This document shows positions 16,782 through 23,276 of a stretch of DNA of 27,772 nt, one piece after another. Under the pieces are notes generated by a model, which saw only the letters and a list, made by a program, of their open reading frames with translations, was not told the origin of the DNA and did no database searches. The stretch's first letter is position 1; each line of letters starts with the position of its first letter. The stretch covers positions 1 to 27,772 of IMG/VR virus record IMGVR_UViG_3300010412_000066. One strand, written 5' to 3'. Position numbers and translations under genes: made by a program. The stretch is from a virus.

Positions 16782-17474
16782 ATGCTGTATCTCTTCTACG
16801 AGGGAGCGCAGCCAATTGGGATCTTTGACTTCGATGTCGCATCGGAGCAGGTTCTTACTGTCGATGACGTGCAGGGCGGCATGATCGGCAAATTTGGCTC
16901 AGCTTCCGACACTTCATCCCCTACCATTCCCCTCGGTGATGGTTTCGATGAGTACGGGGCTAGTGCTGGTGCTTATGGCAACATCAAGACAACCATTATC
17001 CCAGCTACTACAGCCAACGATGTTTCTCCAGGCGTTGGTCCGTACTGCATTCTCGATGATGGTCACATTGGGTATGGTACGATGTTCGGTCACCAGTTTG
17101 GTCATGAGACTGGTAGCGATTTCAAGTATTATCATGCTTGGCGCGAAGGTAAGTTGGTAGGGCCCAACACCATCGCGGGAAGCGGTAAGGTAACCGGTTG
17201 GATTACTCCTGGTATCTATGGGACTGATTATTACGACACTTCCAGCATCACCGATACTGTAATCCAGGATCCTAACAACAACGGTCTAACCCCCGGTACT
17301 CCCCTTACGCTTAGTGCTGTAGCGACTTTAGGTCTAGGTGGCACTTCCTTCATAACTCAGGGCTGTTATTTTGTTTCGTTCCTTGGCGATCCTTCTTACG
17401 TATCTACCTCTTTCAATGGCGGCACGGTTGGTGGCGACACTGCTTACCCCGTTATGCTGTTCATGTGGAAGTAA
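16782..17474 (+). CDS. Candidate capsid decoration/accessory protein (paralogue 2)
   Basis: The product is 230 residues, preceded by AAAGGAGG seven bases before the ATG, the best ribosome site in the window and a sign of high expression. The protein is rich in Gly, Thr, Ser and aromatics, beta-like, with few Lys/Arg. Residues 133-153 (GSGKVT, then G-Y-TD, Y-DT) match the protein encoded at 12793 at the equivalent position, and both end in a hydrophobic aromatic strand (MLFMWK here). It is separated from the major capsid gene by only 20 bases, so the pair is probably co-transcribed and ends at the terminator at 18530. A shell decoration or cement protein is the most economical role. Confidence 0.75.
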   Translation: MLYLFYEGAQPIGIFDFDVASEQVLTVDDVQGGMIGKFGSASDTSSPTIPLGDGFDEYGASAGAYGNIKTTIIPATTANDVSPGVGPYCILDDGHIGYGTMFGHQFGHETGSDFKYYHAWREGKLVGPNTIAGSGKVTGWITPGIYGTDYYDTSSITDTVIQDPNNNGLTPGTPLTLSAVATLGLGGTSFITQGCYFVSFLGDPSYVSTSFNGGTVGGDTAYPVMLFMWK

Positions 17475-17494
17475 GGGATTAGGGAGAGAATACT

Positions 17495-18508
17495 ATGAAT
17501 AACAACATTAATGCTAACTCTCAGGTAGATGCGTTCAAGCAGTTGCTGAAATATGCAACCATGCTGTCCGAAGCCAAGGACAATCTTCCCAGCAATTTCG
17601 GTCTCCACGACGAGCCCACGTACTCTGAGTCAGAGAAGGAAGCCCTACTTAAAGAAGCCCTAGCCACTGATTCTGGCCGTGTCGCCCTCGGTCAGGCAAT
17701 GGCGAATCCTATCCGTCGTAACCTCGACTACCAAGGTGTTGGTCGTAAGGCCCTCATCGTTGATCCTCTTCCTCCTGGTGCTATCGCTGTGTACGATAAG
17801 GACATCGACGTTGCAGCTACGATTATCTCCAGCAACGGCGCTGCTCCAGAGTCCCGCGTATTTGGTGATAGGGTAAGCGTTCCCGAGTTCGAGGTTGTGT
17901 CCTATCCTACGGTTCGTATCGCTGAGGTCCGTAGGCGTCGTTTCAACGTTATTGACCGTGCGCAGCAGAAGGCACGTCAGGAAATCCAGGCTCAGGAAGA
18001 CGCTAACATCTTTGCCGCCCTGGATTTTGCTGCTGGCCAGGAGAACACCCCCGTTGCCATCACCACCGGCATCGAGGTGCCTGATCTCATCCAGATGAAG
18101 AAGCAGATCGATCGTTGGGACCTTTTGACGACTAAGTACTTCATGAACATCGAAGAGTTCACCGATATCCTCGGTTGGTACTCCCACAATGCTTCTGGGT
18201 ACGGCATCGACATGGTAACCCAGCGCGAGATCCTTCAGTCTGGTCTGTATGCCCGCATCTTCGGCGCTGACATCATCGTCAGCAAGATCGTTCCGAAGGG
18301 CACGCTATTCGCCACATCCGATCCAGAGTTCGTAGGCGTTATGCCCGTTCGTCAGGACATCGAGGTTCTTCCTGCCGACGAGCCTCGCCAGTTGAAGCTT
18401 GGTTGGGTTGTCAACGAGATCATCGGCGTTGGCATCGTGAATGGTCGCGCTGTTGCGAGCGGCACCAAGACCGGCGTGTATGATTATGCTGGTCAGGGCT
18501 CCATGTAA
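17495..18508 (+). CDS. Major capsid protein (HK97-type fold)
   Basis: This is the shell-building subunit. Of its 337 residues, the first ~65 are helical and polar and may be a scaffold-contacting arm. Residues 11-28 (VDAFKQLLKYATML) resemble the first helix of the recurrent two-helix motif. The core from about residue 70 (PIRRNLDYQG) has long Arg-rich and helical stretches (RIAEVRRRRFNVIDRAQQKA, then AQEDANIFAALD) typical of HK97-fold capsid proteins. Codons are strongly biased to C-ending and CGY forms, matching high expression. GGGAGAG precedes the start. A strong intrinsic terminator follows 21 bases after the stop. Processing by the protease at 9250 is expected, but the cleavage site is not evident. 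Confidence 0.9.
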   Translation: MNNNINANSQVDAFKQLLKYATMLSEAKDNLPSNFGLHDEPTYSESEKEALLKEALATDSGRVALGQAMANPIRRNLDYQGVGRKALIVDPLPPGAIAVYDKDIDVAATIISSNGAAPESRVFGDRVSVPEFEVVSYPTVRIAEVRRRRFNVIDRAQQKARQEIQAQEDANIFAALDFAAGQENTPVAITTGIEVPDLIQMKKQIDRWDLLTTKYFMNIEEFTDILGWYSHNASGYGIDMVTQREILQSGLYARIFGADIIVSKIVPKGTLFATSDPEFVGVMPVRQDIEVLPADEPRQLKLGWVVNEIIGVGIVNGRAVASGTKTGVYDYAGQGSM

Positions 18509-18529
18509 GTGAAGTCCGATTAGTAGCAC

Positions 18530-18562
18530 AAAGGCCGGGGCTTTGCCCCGGCCTTTTCTTTT
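18530..18562 (+). terminator. Strong intrinsic terminator after the capsid gene
   Basis: AAGGCCGGGGC and GCCCCGGCCTT form an 11-bp GC-rich stem with a TTT loop (18531-18555), followed by TTTTCTTTT. It lies just after the capsid stop. In the opposite direction only a short T-run follows, so it terminates mainly the plus-strand capsid transcript but could also affect the converging Nudix transcript. Confidence 0.95.
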
Positions 18563-18576
18563 AGCTCAATCAGTTT

Positions 18577-19101
18577 TTAGTCTAGATATTCAAGAAGGCG
18601 AATAAGGAGTGAATGAAGAATAGAGTTGTCACTCTTAACTATATCTCTCATAGATACAAACTTAGCATACGTTCCCTTCTCTCCGTCAGAGCCATCACCC
18701 TCTGCTTTTCCTGGGGTCTTGTCGCCTATGTCTACTGCAAATAGATGGCAAGTGGTATCCATTGCTTTAGACGGCCTAACTGTGCCGAGAGGTATAAGAT
18801 CTTCTGTGTCTATATCTATACCAGATTCCTCTTTCATCTCTCTAACTGCGGCTTCCCGTGGATCTTCTCCATCCTCGGCCATACCAGTCAGAGAAACTAA
18901 CTTTGTATCGTTATCTTGACATGGTACATTTTCAAATCTCCCGACGAATTTAATTCCGTCGTCAGTCTCAGTATATCCTAAGACAGCAACTAGAGTTCCA
19001 TTGCCACGTAATTCGCTGGCGAATATGTATCCGTCTTGCGTTTCAAACAACCCCAACCATTCATTGTCGCTATCATCTATCCTCTTCTTATTGCTGGCCA
19101 T
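18577..19101 (-). CDS. Nested in-frame Nudix-only product (internal start)
   Basis: An in-frame ATG at 19101 on the minus strand (residue 205, MASNKKRIDD) has AGGAG six bases upstream, at 19112-19108. It begins just before the catalytic domain and would make a 174-residue free Nudix hydrolase, a typical family length. This is the second case in the window of a good ribosome site exactly at a domain boundary. Use of the site is inferred. Confidence 0.55.
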   Translation of the reverse strand: MASNKKRIDDSDNEWLGLFETQDGYIFASELRGNGTLVAVLGYTETDDGIKFVGRFENVPCQDNDTKLVSLTGMAEDGEDPREAAVREMKEESGIDIDTEDLIPLGTVRPSKAMDTTCHLFAVDIGDKTPGKAEGDGSDGEKGTYAKFVSMRDIVKSDNSILHSLLIRLLEYLD

Positions 19102-19713
19102 TTTAGTCTCCTGTCGTTGTGATGCGGCTATTTCTTTAGCTGCTCCAGCTATTTCCTCTTGAGTAACTTGTGATGTTTGACCAGCCGGCTGGAATGGTTT
19201 TTCGGCTTCTCTGGCTTCCTGCCATTCGGCAGGGTTAACCGGAGCCATTAAGCTTTGCATTCTTTGTAGCCTTGGCCCCTTCAACTGCGTTGAAAATGGT
19301 TTTGTGGGTACCTTCATTACCGATCCAGGCTGAGGAGGCTTCGATGGTACAACGCCGACAGACTTGTTCCACTTGGCTATCTGATCTCCAAGAGTCTTTA
19401 CCTGGTTTAGCGCGTTGCCAATATCAGACGGTACATTGCCGCCAGCAGGCATTTTAGTGTTAATAATTGTAAGTATCTGCTTTAGCGGCATATCTATACG
19501 CTGGACGTAGTTCTTAATAGTGTCCAAATTTTGTGTGTTTTTGATCTGGTTTATTACGTTATATATCTGTTCGGTTTGTATACCCACACCAGTATTGGCC
19601 AATGCTGGGTTGTTTGCAAGCGTAGGCAAGAACTGAGATATCTGGTCTAAAAATGTGGGAACCGCAATATTGACTGGTTGTTTATCCGCTATAATAAATA
19701 ATCTATTGGGCAT
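18577..19713 (-). CDS. Nudix hydrolase with long N-terminal extension
   Basis: This is the only minus-strand gene. The product is 378 residues; GAGG lies 8 bases upstream of the ATG at 19713. The C-terminal domain has a complete Nudix box, G277-x5-E283-x7-R291-E292-M-x-E295-E296-x-G298-I299, which binds Mg and hydrolyses nucleoside-diphosphate-linked substrates. The substrate cannot be told from sequence. Residues 1-200 have no family I recognise: a helical region, then a Pro/Lys-rich linker (about residues 120-185), suggesting attachment to something else, possibly the virion. An internal start at residue 205 may give the Nudix domain alone. It converges on the capsid terminator and diverges from the gene at 19858. 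Confidence 0.93.
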   Translation of the reverse strand: MPNRLFIIADKQPVNIAVPTFLDQISQFLPTLANNPALANTGVGIQTEQIYNVINQIKNTQNLDTIKNYVQRIDMPLKQILTIINTKMPAGGNVPSDIGNALNQVKTLGDQIAKWNKSVGVVPSKPPQPGSVMKVPTKPFSTQLKGPRLQRMQSLMAPVNPAEWQEAREAEKPFQPAGQTSQVTQEEIAGAAKEIAASQRQETKMASNKKRIDDSDNEWLGLFETQDGYIFASELRGNGTLVAVLGYTETDDGIKFVGRFENVPCQDNDTKLVSLTGMAEDGEDPREAAVREMKEESGIDIDTEDLIPLGTVRPSKAMDTTCHLFAVDIGDKTPGKAEGDGSDGEKGTYAKFVSMRDIVKSDNSILHSLLIRLLEYLD

Positions 19714-19739
19714 AATAATACCTCATTTAAGTGAGATGG

Positions 19740-19747
19740 TATTAATA
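19740..19747 (-). promoter_or_regulatory. CTATTAATA element, candidate promoter for the Nudix gene
   Basis: Read on the minus strand the context is AACTATTAATACC, 26 bases before the Nudix ATG. Together with the copy at 19805 it forms a divergent pair in the 144-base gap between the oppositely oriented genes. Confidence 0.42.
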
Positions 19748-19804
19748 GTTACATATGAGTGGGAGACGTTGATTATTCTTTTAGCTTCCTAATTAACTTA
19801 CGAC

Positions 19805-19812
19805 TATTAATA
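19805..19812 (+). promoter_or_regulatory. CTATTAATA element, candidate promoter for the neck-region operon
   Basis: The context is CGACTATTAATAATC, 45 bases before the ATG at 19858. It is the first point after the capsid terminator where plus-strand transcription would need to restart. Confidence 0.42.
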
Positions 19813-19857
19813 ATCGGAGTTCAATATGACGGTAGTCTATCTGAAAGGAGAGAAGAC

Positions 19858-20406
19858 ATGAAACTGTATAAGAATGTAAGCAAGACACTATTATCTGTGA
19901 AGACGCCCAGACGTATGTACGTGGAACCTGGGATGATCATTGACGTGGATGCCTTGGGTGACATCAAGACGACAGACATCGCCATGTTCATTGATAGGGG
20001 AGCGCTGGTTTCTGTGCAGGCTACACACAGGAAGCCCGTCGATGAGAAGTCTAAGTTGGTTCCAAATAAGGGCAATGACCCGGTGACTAACGTTGTGGTT
20101 CAAGAGAACAAGACTGTTGTTGTTGAGGGTATTGTGCCGGACGATCCTGATTCTAGTATGAAGGTCGAGAAGGGTAGAGTATCAAAGTCTGGTTCGGCAG
20201 CTGCAGTTGTTTCCCCGCCACCAGATGATATGGCGGCCATCAACGCTACGCAGAATCAGAATGTAACTAAGGGCTCTGCATACGATGCCCTACCTCCGTC
20301 TGTCAAGGAAGACATTGCTAAGGCCGAGAAGGCGGTGGCTGCTAAAGAGAAGAAGGCAGAGGCTCCCAAGAAGAAAGCGACCAGAAAGCCGAAAGCTAAG
20401 AAGTAA
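19858..20406 (+). CDS. Unrecognised protein with Lys/Ala-rich histone-like tail
   Basis: The start is set at the ATG at 19858 with AAGGAG at 19845-19850. An upstream in-frame GTG at 19759 lacks a ribosome site and would read through the promoter-like region. The product is 182 residues. The N-terminal ~65 residues form a compact, beta-like domain (YVEPGMIIDVDALGD, then MFIDRGALVSVQ). A disordered middle leads to a Lys/Ala/Pro-rich tail (KKKATRKPKAKK) resembling histone H1-type nucleic-acid-binding tails. It opens the post-capsid operon; a head-completion or DNA-contacting virion role is plausible but not shown. Confidence 0.78.
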   Translation: MKLYKNVSKTLLSVKTPRRMYVEPGMIIDVDALGDIKTTDIAMFIDRGALVSVQATHRKPVDEKSKLVPNKGNDPVTNVVVQENKTVVVEGIVPDDPDSSMKVEKGRVSKSGSAAAVVSPPPDDMAAINATQNQNVTKGSAYDALPPSVKEDIAKAEKAVAAKEKKAEAPKKKATRKPKAKK

Positions 20407-20429
20407 GCCTCTAGTACTGGAGGTGTAAG

Positions 20430-21308
20430 TTGCCAATTTCTTTAGATCCAAAGCCTGGCGCTATAAGTGTTGAAAAAGTTACGTCTAAGCGCCGGAAGCT
20501 TGGGGACAACTGTGACCTGTCTAACGAGTATGTAGATGTAGGTCAAGTAAACTCATGCCCGACGTCCCCCTCCGGCCGCGATCATCAGATGCCAGGTTTC
20601 CAAAGAGATGTGTCTTGTAATAGTTGCGGTACAGTATTTTCTGTAACTCGCTATTACACCACTGGTGGCTTTAATACGGCTGTGTGCCCTACGTGTGGCA
20701 ACTCTGTCGGATATATGGGAGCCGATGGGACGTGCGGTTATCATACGTGCGGGGGTACTGGATGCCCGTCTCATAACGTCTGTCCCACAAAAAGAGTTAT
20801 AGATGAATGCGATCTGGAGATAATTAATGATCTAATATGCCAGATGCGAGCGGAGTTGAAAGACGGGAATACCCAGTGCTATGCGTTTTCAGCTGCTGAG
20901 CTTTCTGCTTTTCTAGACGCTTCTTTATCAAGGTTTAATGGTACTCCACATTTCACAAGCTTTACATGGAGAAATATAGACCTGCAAAAGTTTAGGTATA
21001 TCATAGTCGAGGGCGCTGTCTTATTGGCCATGAGCGCCCAGGTTCTCATAGAGGCTGGTAGGGAATTTACCATCAACGATAACGGGATAAGCTTTACTCC
21101 AGCCCAGGTATCCCAGGCATTAGCAGGGCAGTTCAGCGCAAGATATACTCAGTATAACACAGATTTGGATTTTATAAAGATTCATTTCAAGCCGTCCCCA
21201 GTTGGTGTTTTCTCGTATCAATCGTTGCTTGTGGGATCTGGTGATGCAGTTGGGGGCAATCCTGCGGTCTCAAAACTAAGACACCTTCGTGGTCGCAGAG
21301 TATTCTAA
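20430..21308 (+). CDS. Zinc-ribbon protein, possible head-tail connector
   Basis: It starts at TTG (20430) with GGAGG six bases upstream; no better start is in range. The product is 292 residues. A polar N-terminus leads to a cysteine-rich region: C63-x2-C66 and C86-x2-C89 form a zinc ribbon, and C102, C107, C112 and C118 could form a second site. The C-terminal domain from about residue 125 is helical and then mixed (AAELSAFLDASLSRFNGTPHFT, split here by position, residues ~148-170; later LLAMSAQVLIEAG). This resembles the style of small connector or neck proteins that follow capsid genes. Connector is a context-based guess; the metal site is clear. Confidence 0.8.
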   Translation: MPISLDPKPGAISVEKVTSKRRKLGDNCDLSNEYVDVGQVNSCPTSPSGRDHQMPGFQRDVSCNSCGTVFSVTRYYTTGGFNTAVCPTCGNSVGYMGADGTCGYHTCGGTGCPSHNVCPTKRVIDECDLEIINDLICQMRAELKDGNTQCYAFSAAELSAFLDASLSRFNGTPHFTSFTWRNIDLQKFRYIIVEGAVLLAMSAQVLIEAGREFTINDNGISFTPAQVSQALAGQFSARYTQYNTDLDFIKIHFKPSPVGVFSYQSLLVGSGDAVGGNPAVSKLRHLRGRRVF

Positions 21309-21318
21309 GGAGGGCGTA

Positions 21319-22314
21319 ATGTATGTAGTCGCCAAGAAAAAGAAATGGATGCAAGAAGCCGCTCCCAAAGGCAAGAAGAAGGGTTTATTGCACCGCAAGC
21401 TTAACGTGCCAGAGGGCGAGACCATTCCAAAGTCCAAGATACAATCGGAGATATCAAAGCTACAGAAAAAGCGCGACGCACGGAAAGACAAGAAGTTTAC
21501 TGAAGATGAGCTTACGTATTTTCGCCAGCTTCAGTATGCCATGAGAGGTCACAGCGGTAGCAAGAAAAAGAAGAGTGAAGTTATGGAGCTGATTATTAAG
21601 ACCGCTAATTCATTAGATGAGATGGGTCTTAGTAAAGAGGCAGACGTACTAGATGTCATACTCGATTATGTAACCGCTGGGCCTGTTGATGAAGGCATCG
21701 AGCGGATGGAGTCTTTGCCTGGGTATGGGCCGGTCGCCGATGTGGCTCGTGCAGTTTTGCCTGGGCAGGAGGAAAAATCTGAAGATCCCCTTAAGGGCAC
21801 AAAGAAGGACTTGGGTATTATAGGGGACGTAGCCAAAGTCCTTCTTACGACTAGACTTCCCAAGCCATCATGCAAGGAATGCGGTTCTAAATGCAAATGC
21901 ACTCCAGAAAAGAGTTGTAAATGTCAGACTTGCAAGAAGAAGATCGCTGGCGATTTTCCCAGACCAAACGAAACCAACTATCCGTCCGGCAGCGGTGATA
22001 CGCCAGAAAGCGCATCAAGAGATAATTTATTTGGTAAGGAAGTTGGAAAGGTGATGGCTGCTACTAATATTCCAGGACAGCCAGGCCAGCCCGGCGCTCA
22101 GCCGGCGGGATCTCAACAGCCTGGTGGCCAGCAGCAAGGGCAGCAGCCTGGTGGGCAGCAGGGTGGTCAAGAAAAGAAATGCCAGTGCGGACAGTCGTTC
22201 ACTTCATCTGATCCAAATCAGACAAAGTGTGATAAGTGCATGGGCAAGCAACCGCAGGGAAGCGCTCCTGCGGCTCAGGCTGAGGGCCAAGGTGGGAAGG
22301 CTGCAACGCAATGA
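21319..22314 (+). CDS. Basic multidomain protein with hairpin motif and zinc knuckles
   Basis: The start is at the ATG at 21319 with AAGGAGGG just upstream; a GTG at 21289 would begin inside the preceding gene. The product is 331 residues. The first ~75 residues are very basic (KKKKWMQEAAPKGKKKGLLH, then VPEGETIPKSKI), a peptide style I associate with environmental phage proteins. Bases 21580-21672 encode the recurrent motif (LIIKTANSLDEMG, SKEADVLDVIL). A Cys-rich knuckle (CKECGSKCKC, then CKCQTCKKK) follows. A Gln/Gly/Pro-rich disordered repeat and a last zinc ribbon (CQCG ... CDKC) end the protein. It may bind nucleic acid or bridge virion parts. The stop overlaps the next start (ATGA). 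Confidence 0.8.
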   Translation: MYVVAKKKKWMQEAAPKGKKKGLLHRKLNVPEGETIPKSKIQSEISKLQKKRDARKDKKFTEDELTYFRQLQYAMRGHSGSKKKKSEVMELIIKTANSLDEMGLSKEADVLDVILDYVTAGPVDEGIERMESLPGYGPVADVARAVLPGQEEKSEDPLKGTKKDLGIIGDVAKVLLTTRLPKPSCKECGSKCKCTPEKSCKCQTCKKKIAGDFPRPNETNYPSGSGDTPESASRDNLFGKEVGKVMAATNIPGQPGQPGAQPAGSQQPGGQQQGQQPGGQQGGQEKKCQCGQSFTSSDPNQTKCDKCMGKQPQGSAPAAQAEGQGGKAATQ

Positions 22315-22787
22315 GGAGAAACGGTGCTGTAGTAGTCAGTTCTCTGGGCAATGTTGGGTCTTATATCGATAGGGCCAGGATAGAATATTCGGTTGCAAGG
22401 CCGCAGAAGAAGAGGAAGGCAGTAAAATATAAAGGGCAGGAGCAGCTTACTAGAATCCTGGAATCTATATTCAGACTTAGCGCTGAGACGGAGAAGACAT
22501 TTCCATGGTTGATAAGTCCAAGGGGCGCTCGCTTAAGAATAGATATATTCTTTGCCACCCTAAATTTGGCTGTAGAATACCATGGTAAGCAGCATGCAGA
22601 ATTTCCCAACGCGTTCCATAAGACGGCTGAGGACTTCCGTTATGCCGCCATGTGTGATGCGTGGAAGGTAAAGACGCTACAACAGCACGGGATAAGAGTA
22701 ATAGAGTTTAATCATAAAGACAGGCTAACAAGACAACATATTATTAGCAAACTAAGGAAGTTGGATGTCTTGCCGAGAGGTAATTAA
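22311..22787 (+). CDS. PD-(D/E)XK-type (Vsr/DUF559-like) endonuclease
   Basis: The product is 158 residues. The pattern fits a small restriction-fold nuclease: E51 in a helix (QLTRILESIF), then D78 (LRIDIFF), then E89 with the QH pair (AVEYHGKQH), and a C-terminal D-x2-K/GIRVIEF helix-strand unit. It would cut DNA; the target is unknown. The start overlaps the previous stop (ATGA) and has no strong ribosome site, so expression is probably coupled. A nuclease inside a virion operon could be a free-standing homing enzyme, or an enzyme acting in DNA processing during packaging. I favour homing, with low certainty. Confidence 0.78.
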   Translation: MRRNGAVVVSSLGNVGSYIDRARIEYSVARPQKKRKAVKYKGQEQLTRILESIFRLSAETEKTFPWLISPRGARLRIDIFFATLNLAVEYHGKQHAEFPNAFHKTAEDFRYAAMCDAWKVKTLQQHGIRVIEFNHKDRLTRQHIISKLRKLDVLPRGN

Positions 22788-23264
22788 ATGGCTGATATAA
22801 ATGATGTATACGCTTTGCTTCAAGGTGTAGCCGACACCATCGGCACTGGTGAGGGTCTTGGGGCTGGCGATTCCGATGCCGATGGATATGCTGACGAGTA
22901 CGGTACGTATGGCCAAGGACCTACCTTCTCTCTGTACGCCGAGGTGGTTAGGCTTCAGAGAATGATCGCTCAGTATCTGGATGTGCCAGTCAGCTCTAGA
23001 GAGCCAGCTTTAAAGGAACCTGGACCAGGCAACTACATAGTCGGTAGAGTGGTCAAAGACGATACCGAGCAGCACTTACCAATATCTAATGCTTTGGTAG
23101 AGGCCAGATATAGTGGTTCTGGTGAAGTAATTAGATCGACCAGGACTAATGTTGACGGCAAGTTCGTTCTTTTCTTCACTTCGGATAGACCAGTTGATAT
23201 ATCCATAAGATCAGACGCCTATCAGGGCATTATGCTATACGGCGTTATTCCGCAAGCATACTAA
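22788..23264 (+). CDS. Virion protein with transthyretin/carboxypeptidase-regulatory-like domain
   Basis: The product is 158 residues; GAGAGG lies seven bases upstream of the ATG. The N-terminal half is acidic and helical. From about residue 84 the pattern IVGRVVKDD, PISNALVEAR, NVDGKFVLFF is that of a small beta-sandwich found as a surface or adhesion module (carboxypeptidase-regulatory-like or Ig-like). Such domains are common on phage capsids and tails and often bind carbohydrates. Its position ahead of fibre genes fits a surface virion protein. It follows the nuclease gene without a gap. Confidence 0.72.
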   Translation: MADINDVYALLQGVADTIGTGEGLGAGDSDADGYADEYGTYGQGPTFSLYAEVVRLQRMIAQYLDVPVSSREPALKEPGPGNYIVGRVVKDDTEQHLPISNALVEARYSGSGEVIRSTRTNVDGKFVLFFTSDRPVDISIRSDAYQGIMLYGVIPQAY

Positions 23265-23276
23265 TGGGGAGTTATA

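Noticed and set aside
17660-18187. Minus-strand 175-residue ORF opposite the capsid gene
   Set aside because: It is caused by biased codon use in the capsid gene; there is no start context and it overlaps a certain gene fully.
18530-18562. Bidirectional terminator for the Nudix gene
   Set aside because: The minus-strand side has only a short T-run after the stem, so only the plus-strand role is called.
19759-19857. N-terminal extension of the gene at 19858 to an upstream GTG
   Set aside because: No ribosome site at 19759, and it crosses a promoter-like element; AAGGAG sits correctly before 19858.
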